In this document: positions 7,001-11,430 of the stretch, piece by piece
Layout: each line of letters starts with the position of its first letter
Position numbering within the stretch: position 1 is the first letter of the stretch
NCBI GenBank assembly: GCA_001275005.1
Contig: JWZX01001333.1
Coordinates: 1 to 11,430, forward strand
DNA from: Chrysochromulina tobinii
Taxonomy: Eukaryota > Haptophyta > Prymnesiales > Chrysochromulinaceae
Direction of reading: 5' to 3'
Length of the DNA stretch: 11,430 nt
The notes under the pieces: model-generated
Database searches by the model: none
Told to the model about the DNA's origin: nothing
What the model saw: only the letters and a program-made list of their open reading frames with translations
Made by a program: the position numbers and the translations under genes

Positions 7001-7045
7001 GCGCGAGTGCAGGGAGTCGGCGGAGCGGCGCCGGGTCCAAAGCAT
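4028..7045 (-). CDS. 1005-residue protein of unknown function: zinc-finger-like N-terminal part, duplicated two-helix membrane module, coiled-coil C-terminus
   Basis: I do not recognise a family. The start is the ATG at 7045; the frame is open to a TTG at 7093. Order of parts, numbered from that ATG: a probably globular region (about 30-115); a Cys cluster, C175-x2-C178-x20-C199-x2-C202, with GAYKQPSEFY between, like treble-clef/zinc-ribbon fingers; an LEAAR-rich helix (237-259); Ser/Ala-rich linker; AHAA repeats (373-393); an amphipathic or hydrophobic stretch (420-465); predicted helix pair 473-515 ending in AFPSxSxGLAGDMALWEL (519-536); ELKG x4 (535-550); Ala/Gly linker; a second helix pair 623-666 with the same AFPS...ALWEL tail (669-686); SEIA repeats; two 24-residue TMEQTTSMIKER repeats (770-817); a Gln/Glu-rich coiled coil (889-939); Ala/Gly/Pro tail. 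Probably an integral membrane protein; compartment unknown. A hidden intron in the linkers cannot be excluded. Divergent from the plastid esterase gene. Confidence 0.8.
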   Translation of the reverse strand: MLWTRRRSADSLHSRRWKCDLAALRRAHAKLPEETARKNLIQVSLDELAEFCKNSCGWTELDVPLLEPQYAIPLIVLCARFFDQSLRSIDLPKDGLILPPEIVYHQSQLSFPPVRLAASSAATPTTREALAADAAAEAAASDALLPVAKACKLETAQRPRDARDPRRSNRVLHLCQSCGAYKQPSEFYLCCLHDTRRCCRDCMLTRPNEPFGEHSYEEQRTRSALKLADATLEMLSARVLEAARELETARVLEAARVADLSRPAGQLPRESSVGQLSAGAGATSVYASPAGGRESPICHSKSKDDTSQRESPTARPDGVAGDVTAASSFSSSSMAAGGPASAAVPSSANAGPASSAAAASAAVAFAPNADATIAHAAAHAAAHAAAHAAAHAAQGAAGSGAGFDAHGTHGAASAVSVASSVWVRVLEVLGFALELAPDVARSLVGGLMRVLVGAWRALLETALVLSSDANWRLAGGGVIAALGLLVAYGSCSNGAASSLTWCVLAVLVLPYTMSWGHRAFPSTSRGLAGDMALWELKGELKGELKGELKGISAYAASAGAIGGAGCAVGAGVVAGSGSPAGAGEDGGASAAALPATDGVDALPEAAASAVAPRAAPALLLAPARILIGASASLLLVCYAAFDCGPSWVVSWWSVAAVLLPYALAHAHSAFPSLSVGLAGDMALWELQVLAPGSSEIASEIASEIALPSMSEIPLPSVAAVAALHKKLPSMEEAMEGAINMPKHMPTLPSMGSLQAGLQVRLEEIGTSLPTMEQTTSMIKERAEQTRAVFESIPTMEQTTSMIKERAEQTRAAFERRAKKAKAKASAALKELHERRDAPGEGEAQGVAPETATRGAGGDGAVGAGGPFPHSGPARGASAVPPATASDGRSMNEMAEQLDRIEATVASLADAFVGLQQVVQQLQSQQRRHEQEQHRQREQQHEPAPSWPQQPREPKPPQQQRSGATASDGGSPAASNDGPGAAASAAAGAVAGAVAGAPAAEPYSDC
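4617..4744 (-). repeat. 72-base-period tandem duplication encoding TMEQTTSMIKERAEQTRA twice
   Basis: About 55 bases are identical between 4617-4671 and 4689-4743. The period of 72 bases is exactly 24 codons, so the frame is kept. The near-perfect DNA identity contrasts with the diverged membrane modules and indicates a recent duplication. The peptide is charged and heptad-like. Confidence 0.9.
4928..4967 (-). repeat. 12-base tandem repeat encoding SEIA units
   Basis: GATCTCCGACGC-type units repeat head to tail and give SEIASEIASEIA on the minus strand, followed by the looser LPSMSEIPLPS. The 12-base period keeps the frame. Confidence 0.85.
4988..5041 (-). repeat. Conserved tail of membrane module, copy 2 (AFPSLSVGLAGDMALWEL)
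   Basis: This copy matches copy 1 at 16 of 18 residues but differs at eight synonymous codon positions. It directly follows the second predicted helix pair (residues 623-666). The pattern points to an old duplication kept under protein-level selection. Confidence 0.85.
5396..5443 (-). repeat. 12-base repeat x4 encoding (ELKG)4
   Basis: Four near-perfect units of CCCCTTGAGCTC give ELKGELKGELKGELKG, immediately after the first GLAGDMALW motif. The Glu-Leu of the first unit is also the end of the conserved module tail, so the array seems to have grown from that tail. Confidence 0.9.
5438..5491 (-). repeat. Conserved tail of membrane module, copy 1 (AFPSTSRGLAGDMALWEL)
   Basis: First copy of the 18-residue tail, placed after the first predicted helix pair (residues 473-515). 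It lies exactly 150 codons upstream of copy 2 in the protein. In GLAGDMALWEL, five codons differ from copy 2 and all five changes are synonymous. Confidence 0.85.
5867..5929 (-). repeat. 12-base repeat encoding AHAA units
   Basis: About five units of the GCATGGGCGGCG type encode HAAA/AHAA repeats on the minus strand (residues 373-393). They lie in the Ala-rich linker between the Cys cluster and the membrane modules. Confidence 0.85.
6440..6523 (-). other. Zinc-finger-like Cys cluster in the 1005-residue protein
   Basis: CQSCGAYKQPSEFY is followed by a second pair, CRDC, giving C-x2-C-x20-C-x2-C with additional cysteines (190, 191, 198). The CxxCG-x-xK...EF(Y/F)...CxxC layout is seen in small treble-clef fingers of eukaryotic and viral proteins, including Stc1-like ones. 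The metal-binding role is inferred from pattern only. Confidence 0.6.
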
Positions 7046-7224
7046 GGAAGGCCGAGATACAGGAGAAGTTATGGGGAACTCGCGGGGAAACAATCTGGTG
7101 GGGTACTAACGGAATTCCTTCATGGAGCGCCCGCCACCTACATGAACTACGAATGCGCCCACTCAGGCCTTTTTCTGGTTTTTGCGACGAGCTGCGAAGT
7201 TTCCGTGCCGTTTCCGAGGAATCC
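7046..7224. promoter_or_regulatory. Divergent intergenic region, candidate bidirectional promoter
   Basis: This 179-base region separates the ATG of the 1005-residue gene (minus, 7045) and the favoured ATG of the plastid esterase (plus, 7225). It is less GC-rich than the flanking coding sequence, with T-rich runs (CCTTTTTCTGGTTTTTGC at 7169-7186). No TATA box is evident. In-frame but probably untranslated extensions of both genes run into it. Confidence 0.45.
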
Positions 7225-9342
7225 ATGCTTTTTACGTCGCTCCGCTTCATTGCACTCGCTGTGGCGGTCGTGCCCGCCGCCTTCGCCCTGCGGGCCGGTT
7301 CCATCCAGCGCCATGCGGGGCCCATCCAGCGCACACTTCGTGTGCTGCGCCGAACCGCTGGATTCAGCGCCGCGGAGCCAACTTTACGAGACTTTGCCGT
7401 CAGCGGCGGCCCGAAAATTTACCCGGCCGCCACTGCCGACTCTGCCAAGCCAGTGCTGCTCTACCTGCCCGGAATCGAGATGACGGGATACTCGCTGCAT
7501 CGTCAGGTGCCCGATCTCCAAGTGGATTTTGACGTGCGCTGGTTGGCAAACTCTCCTGAGGATCGCACCAACTTTACTGGCCTTGCCGACATTGTGCAGC
7601 GGGCAATCGAGGACGTGCACGCCTCGGGACGTTCGTCGTACTTGTGCGGCGAGTCGTTCGGTGGTGTGCTGGCGCTGTATGTTGCGCTGCGCGACTCCCG
7701 TGGAGCGCCTGCGGGCCTTTCCGGCGTCGTCCTCATCAACCCGGCCACGAGCGTGGAGCGCTCGTGGCCTGCGCAGCTGCCGGGCGTGCTTGACGCGCTA
7801 GGTGAGCTCCCGCCGGTCGTGTCGGAGGCAGCATACATGGCGATCGCAACCCCCATCTTCAGTTGGATCTCGGGCGACCCTCTGCAGCTCGGCGGGCGCG
7901 CGGCGGACGAGTCGCTGCCCTCTGCCCTTCGCACCGCAGCCGCTCTGGGACGGCTCGCGTCGCAGCTGCCTCTGCTCACGGAGCTGCCCACGGTCTTCCC
8001 GCGCGCGACGCTCGCGTTCCGGCTCTCGATGCTGCTCGACGCCTCGCGCGCCGTCGACAAGCTCGCGCTCAGCCAGCTCACGCTCCCAGTAGAGGTTATC
8101 TCCTCGAGTGAAGATCGCGTGTTGCCCTCGACGGACGAGGCGCGGCGGCTAGCGCGGGCCCTGCCGAACGCACAGATCACGCGGCTGCGCGCCTCGGGCC
8201 ACGTACCGCTCCTCGAGGCACGCGTGCGGCTCGCCAAGATCCTTCGCGACGCACGCCTGATCGAGAGGGCGCCGCGCCGCGCCAAGGATTATGTGAACGA
8301 CTTCACGCTGCCGACTGCGGCCGAGTTTGCCAACGCCAGCCGTTCGCTCGCCTCGGTGCGTAAGCTCACCTCACCTGTCTGGTTGTCGACGGATGCGAGG
8401 GGGAGGCGTGTCGCCGGCCTCGGCGGGCTGCCGCCGCTCCCGAGCTTCGGGGCGAGCGTAACGGCTGAGCCGAGCTCTCCTCTCCCGGGCGCCGAGCCCG
8501 ACGGCACTAGTGTGCGGCCGCCACCGGTGCTCTTCATAGGCAACCACCAGCTCTATGGCTTCCTCGACTTGCCGCTGCTCGTCGAGGAGATCCACAAGCA
8601 GACGGGCACGCTCGTGCGCGCGCTCGCCCATCCGGTCGCCTTCGGCTCGCAGGTGCGCACCCGTACCGACGGAGAGCCGCCGAGCGCCGAGCCGAGCGCC
8701 GACGAGCTCCGAGGCGCGCGCGCCGGAGGGTTTGTCGACTTTGAGCAGTTTGGATGCGTGCCAGTGAGTCCGCGCGCGCTCTTCAAGTTGCTTCGGCGCG
8801 GCGAGTCGACCCTTCTCTACCCGGGCGGCGTGCGCGAGGCGTTCAAGAGCACCAAGCAGGGCGAGGCGTACAAGCTCTTCTGGCCGTCCGCAGACGAGTC
8901 GTCCGACTTTGCACGTGTCGCGGCCAAGTTTGGCGCGACCATCGTTCCCGTCGCCGCCGTGGGCGCCGAGGATGGCTTCCAGATGCTCCTCGACGCGGAC
9001 GAGCTCCTCTCGCTGCCCGTGCTGGGGCAGCGCGTCGCGCAGTCAGCCGCGCGCACCCCCGTCGGCCGGCCGGGCGAACGCTTCGTTGCGCCCGTCTCGG
9101 TGCCTCGCGTGCCCGGCCGGTACTACTTCCTTTTTGGCGCACCGATCGAGACGCGTGGCGTCGATCCCACGGACAAGGCGGCCTGTGCGGCGCTCTACGC
9201 GTCCGTGCGCGCCGAGCTCGAGGGCTGCGTCGACTACCTGCTCGAGAAGCGCAAGCACGACCCATGGGAGGCCGCTCTCCCGCGCGTCGCCGTCGAGGCC
9301 TCGTGGGACTTTGCTAAGCAGGCGCCGAGCTTTCCACTCTAA
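7225..9342 (+). CDS. PES: Plastid phytyl ester synthase-like protein (alpha/beta hydrolase fused to an LPLAT-type acyltransferase)
   Basis: Members of this family (plant PES1/PES2) move acyl groups onto phytol or diacylglycerol in chloroplasts, notably during stress and chlorophyll turnover. The favoured start at 7225 gives 705 residues with a signal-peptide-like N-terminus (MLFTSLRFIALAVAVVPAAF). Its A-F motif is followed by an Arg-rich stretch with no acidic residue until about 51: a bipartite presequence for a complex plastid. The ATG at 7153 would bury the signal peptide behind 24 residues. The hydrolase half has GESFG (Ser144), SSEDRVLPS (Asp297) and SGHVPLLE (His326) as a likely triad. 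The acyltransferase half has GNHQLYGFLDLP (440-450; His441 and Asp448, wider than the usual H-x4-D), YPGGVREAF (from 532) and KFGATIVPVAAVG. It is one exon and complete, with stop TAA at 9340-9342. Confidence 0.93.
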   Translation: MLFTSLRFIALAVAVVPAAFALRAGSIQRHAGPIQRTLRVLRRTAGFSAAEPTLRDFAVSGGPKIYPAATADSAKPVLLYLPGIEMTGYSLHRQVPDLQVDFDVRWLANSPEDRTNFTGLADIVQRAIEDVHASGRSSYLCGESFGGVLALYVALRDSRGAPAGLSGVVLINPATSVERSWPAQLPGVLDALGELPPVVSEAAYMAIATPIFSWISGDPLQLGGRAADESLPSALRTAAALGRLASQLPLLTELPTVFPRATLAFRLSMLLDASRAVDKLALSQLTLPVEVISSSEDRVLPSTDEARRLARALPNAQITRLRASGHVPLLEARVRLAKILRDARLIERAPRRAKDYVNDFTLPTAAEFANASRSLASVRKLTSPVWLSTDARGRRVAGLGGLPPLPSFGASVTAEPSSPLPGAEPDGTSVRPPPVLFIGNHQLYGFLDLPLLVEEIHKQTGTLVRALAHPVAFGSQVRTRTDGEPPSAEPSADELRGARAGGFVDFEQFGCVPVSPRALFKLLRRGESTLLYPGGVREAFKSTKQGEAYKLFWPSADESSDFARVAAKFGATIVPVAAVGAEDGFQMLLDADELLSLPVLGQRVAQSAARTPVGRPGERFVAPVSVPRVPGRYYFLFGAPIETRGVDPTDKAACAALYASVRAELEGCVDYLLEKRKHDPWEAALPRVAVEASWDFAKQAPSFPL

Positions 9343-9830
9343 AGGTGCGTGGCGTCACGGTCGGAGGGTGCCATGTGGCTTCGCCAACGCGAGCGGCGAG
9401 TCTATGCGCAATGCGGGCCCGTGGGGATTTGGTCTAGCGTGGCGGTGCCGGGGGACCGGGGCGTTTTACTGGGCTTCTGCTGTCTCGATATGGTATAGAA
9501 AGGTTTGCTTGGGTGACTGGACACATACCTAGGTGCTAGCTGCTAGGACACGACCGCCGTCGCACCCACGCCCGTGCCACCAAGTGCCACCGCACGACCG
9601 GCGGCGCGGCGCCGGCGGGGGTTCCATTCGGAGCTTGAACTTCGGTCCGATGGCTCGGTCGACAGTCGCGGAGGTTGATAAGCCGTTTCGACGTTTAAAA
9701 AAGCGGTTGAGGTTGAGGCACACCCAGGTGATGAACGCCAAATCGGTTCTTTCATCTTTCAGAATCGATCTCCTTTTAGTCGATTCTCGGACTTCAGCGA
9801 CTCTGACAACGAAGAATCTCACCCAACTCC
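9343..9830. other. Intergenic region, no gene seen
   Basis: The 488 bases hold the 3' flank of the esterase gene and the 5' flank of the next gene. A less GC-rich patch with CGTTTAAAAAAGC lies at about 9690-9702 and may mark a promoter, roughly 130 bases before the next ATG. A direct repeat GTGCCACC occurs twice near 9575-9592. In the frame of the next gene, a TGA at 9804-9806 bounds its 5' end. Confidence 0.5.
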
Positions 9831-10859
9831 ATGCGGCGAAGCAGACCGGGGGGGCTGTTGATGATCTGCCCTGTTACCTGGGCACTGCTCCTACCCGACG
9901 TGACCTTGATGTCGCACTTCTTGGGCCACCATGGATTGATGGCCAGTGCTATTCCCGCCGTTGGGGCCGCAGCACACCTGGGTTCGCAATGGGCTGCAGC
10001 GCATGGGATGGGTGCTGCCGGTGCGGCAGCAGCGGCTAAGGCGGGTTTCATCGGGCATGCTGCCGCGGGAGTGCACGCAACGGCCGCCGGCGCGCAAGCC
10101 TCGCTCGCGGGCCTCGCCGCTACAGGGGCGAGTGCCGCCATGAAGGTCGCCCCCGATGCCTTCACCCAGTCGCTGCGAGCGCCGGACCAGAAGCCCAACA
10201 GCCGCGCTGTGGGGCGCATCCTGCAGATCGAGTGGGAGCGCTTCCAGGTCGCCTGGCACGTCCTCTCGCGTTCGGGCCAGGGCCCCATTGAGGTGGCGAC
10301 GCAGATGCTCGATAAGGCGCGCAACCGCGAGCCGATCATTCGGTGGGCGCTGGGCATCTGGATCCGCGGCAAGGTCGGGCTGGAGGGGGCCGGGCAGAAG
10401 GGGCTGACGATCATCTCCTCGCTGCGTGCCCTCGAGCTCGAGATTGCCGCGCAGCTCAAGTTTGGGCTCCAGACGGCGCCATGGCGGGTGGTGCGCCTCG
10501 CGTGCTCGGCCTTCATGCTCACGCTCCTCGCCGTGCTCGCGCGCATCCCCGGCTGCGAGCCGCTCAACCGGCGCCTCTGCAAGCTCTGGCCCAAAACCGT
10601 CGAGCAGCTGTCCGCCGTCATGGAGCGCAACTTTCAGGAGGACCCCTCACGCAGCCTCGAGTCAACCACACCGGAGCGCACACGATGGCAGCGGATCCGC
10701 GACAAAGTGCTCCCGCCGCATGCGCCGCCCATTCTTGAGTTCCCAAAGGACCTGCTCACGAGCATGTTTGGCGAGCCTTTCTTCGACCCTGCTGCGGTCC
10801 CGGCCTCTAAGGCCGCGCTCGCCGATGGGCCCGTTCAGCCCATGGTTCAGCCTACATGA
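9831..10859 (+). CDS. Ala-rich protein with one predicted membrane helix, family unknown
   Basis: The product is 342 residues from the first ATG after an in-frame stop at 9804-9806. Later in-frame ATGs at 9861, 9909 and 9939 are alternatives, and early codons are less GC-biased than the rest. Features: a hydrophobic N-terminal stretch (9-22) that could act as a signal or anchor; an Ala/Gly/His-rich region (41-105) with small-residue repeats; a probably folded part (125-215) containing ILQIEWERFQVAWHVLSRSGQGP and IIRWALGIWIRGK; a predicted membrane helix (about 219-239); then a charged, Pro-containing tail with WQRIRDKVLPPHAPP and FPKDLLTSMFGEPFFDP. No enzyme motif is visible. The plus strand is preferred because its third codon positions are strongly G/C. 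The long antisense frame has no such bias. Confidence 0.7.
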   Translation: MRRSRPGGLLMICPVTWALLLPDVTLMSHFLGHHGLMASAIPAVGAAAHLGSQWAAAHGMGAAGAAAAAKAGFIGHAAAGVHATAAGAQASLAGLAATGASAAMKVAPDAFTQSLRAPDQKPNSRAVGRILQIEWERFQVAWHVLSRSGQGPIEVATQMLDKARNREPIIRWALGIWIRGKVGLEGAGQKGLTIISSLRALELEIAAQLKFGLQTAPWRVVRLACSAFMLTLLAVLARIPGCEPLNRRLCKLWPKTVEQLSAVMERNFQEDPSRSLESTTPERTRWQRIRDKVLPPHAPPILEFPKDLLTSMFGEPFFDPAAVPASKAALADGPVQPMVQPT

Positions 10860-10920
10860 TGTACTTGTTTAAACGAACGCCTGGCGGCAACGACTCACGC
10901 GTGGTCACGCGGCGAGGGGG

Positions 10921-10975
10921 GACCCTATGATAAGCGTGGCATAGCGCGGTTTCCGAGGAGGCCTCGGAAAGGGTC
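10921..10975. repeat. Nested inverted repeat (possible RNA hairpin)
   Basis: TTTCCGAGG (10950-10958) pairs perfectly with CCTCGGAAA (10962-10970) around a 3-base loop. An outer GACCC (10921-10925) pairs with GGGTC (10971-10975), leaving an unpaired segment on the 5' side only. It lies 62 bases after the preceding stop codon and could be a 3'-end structure. Confidence 0.55.
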
Positions 10976-10986
10976 GTGCCTGTGTT

Positions 10987-11156
10987 TATATAGAAATGGC
11001 TACTCTGAACCGTGTCTTCGGCGTTGTTGCCCTTGTGCGTCTTGCCGAGATGGCAATTTAACGTGAACGTGAACGTGTATACAGACGCATACATGTAGTG
11101 AATGAACAAGCGCTCAACGCTTGACCTGTTAGACCAATCGAAAGGCATTTGCAAAT
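10987..11156 (+). promoter_or_regulatory. Candidate promoter of the proline-rich secreted protein
   Basis: A TATATA (10987-10992) lies 169 bases before the ATG at 11161. Three head-to-tail AACGTG units (11060-11077) carry the ACGT core bound by plant-type bZIP factors. A CCAAT (11134-11138) and the palindrome ATTTGCAAAT (11147-11156) follow. The positions are suggestive only, since promoter grammar in such algae is poorly known. Confidence 0.3.
11107..11123. repeat. Short inverted repeat CAAGCG-N5-CGCTTG
   Basis: A perfect 6-base stem with a 5-base loop, 38 bases before the ATG of the proline-rich protein. It may be a 5' leader hairpin or chance. Confidence 0.6.
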
Positions 11157-11160
11157 CGCG

Positions 11161-11430
11161 ATGCGGCGTCTCGTCGGGGTGCTCGTGATGCTCTGGGTCG
11201 ACGCGACCGCGCCGGCATCACCCGCGCTGGCAGTGCCAGTGCCACTGCCATCTGTCGCACCTCCGCCGCCATCTCCTCCTGCGGGGGTGCTGCCACCGAG
11301 GGCGGAGGGCAGCTTGCCGCACCAACCTCTTGATCAGGAGATCAGTGAGCGCCACCTCCACCGGAGGACCGCCGAAGGACAACTTCCGACGCAACCGCCG
11401 TCGCCGCCGCCGCCGTCACCGCCGCCGCCG
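11161..11430 (+). CDS. N-terminal part of a secreted proline-rich (SPPPP-type) protein, truncated by the window end
   Basis: Ninety codons are open from the ATG at 11161 to the last base. Residues 1-24 (MRRLVGVLVMLWV...PALA) look like a signal peptide, with two arginines, a short hydrophobic core and an ALA end. The mature part begins AVPVPLPSVAPPPPSPP, passes through a charged, His-containing stretch (LDQEISERHLHRR) and enters a PPSPPPPSPPPP run at the edge. Ser-Pro repeats of this kind occur in hydroxyproline-rich cell-surface and extracellular-matrix glycoproteins of plants and algae. What follows the linker, perhaps an enzyme or binding domain, lies outside the window. Confidence 0.55.
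   Translation, partial: MRRLVGVLVMLWVDATAPASPALAVPVPLPSVAPPPPSPPAGVLPPRAEGSLPHQPLDQEISERHLHRRTAEGQLPTQPPSPPPPSPPPP

Larger units (their letters stand above)
10860..11160. other. Intergenic region with hairpins and promoter-like elements
   Basis: This region holds the 3' flank of the 342-residue gene and the presumed promoter of the proline-rich gene. It includes inverted repeats at 10898-10911 and 10921-10975, a TATATA at 10987-10992, an AACGTG triplet at 11060-11077 and a 6-base-stem hairpin at 11107-11123. No coding region is supported. Confidence 0.5.

Noticed and set aside
7046-7093. 16-residue N-terminal extension of the 1005-residue protein
   Set aside because: It depends on a TTG start; the first ATG is at 7045.
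7153-7224. 24-residue N-terminal extension of the ester synthase
   Set aside because: It starts at a true ATG but would place the clear signal peptide inside the chain. The ATG at 7225 is favoured.
6237-7334. 365-codon minus-strand frame, Arg-rich
   Set aside because: It is a shifted frame over the 5' part of the 1005-residue gene and would overlap the start of the esterase gene. No motifs.
9794-10630. 278-codon minus-strand frame opposite the 342-residue gene
   Set aside because: Third-position bias and the membrane helix support the plus strand; the antisense product has no recognisable feature.

Overview
The window looks like nuclear DNA of a GC-rich alga with a complex (secondary) plastid, most likely a haptophyte or a similar lineage. 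That assignment is inference. It rests on four things: no bacterial-style operons or ribosome-binding sites; short GT-AG introns; a plastid lipid enzyme whose N-terminus reads as a signal peptide with an A-F motif followed by an arginine-rich transit-like stretch; and long, low-complexity, Ala/Ser/Pro-rich proteins with GC-rich third codon positions. Several of the longest open frames begin at TTG or GTG, so starts were moved to the first in-frame ATG.

Layout. 1-824: no supportable gene. 825-2234 (minus): a novel acidic protein carrying two diverged copies of a motif of about 24 residues and a C-terminal nuclear-localisation-like cluster, with a possible extra 3' exon at 825-884. 2241-3294 (plus): an alkaline ceramidase split by one 100-base intron. 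3295-4027: convergent 3' region without a gene. 4028-7045 (minus): a 1005-residue protein of unknown function with a zinc-finger-like module, two copies of a two-helix membrane module, several in-frame tandem repeats and a C-terminal coiled coil. 7046-7224: divergent promoter region. 7225-9339 (plus): a plastid-targeted phytyl ester synthase-like enzyme (alpha/beta hydrolase plus acyltransferase). 9343-9830: no gene. 9831-10859 (plus): an Ala-rich protein with one predicted membrane helix, family unknown. 10860-11160: intergenic, with hairpins, a TATA-like box and an AACGTG triplet. 11161 to the window end (plus): start of a secreted proline-rich protein, cut off by the window.

Two recognisable genes act on lipids: ceramide hydrolysis in the endomembrane system, and phytol/acyl ester formation in the plastid. 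Nothing in the sequence shows that they are functionally linked. The most novel content is in the two minus-strand proteins. Both contain internal repeats whose copies differ largely by synonymous changes, which supports real, selected coding sequence with no family that I recognise.
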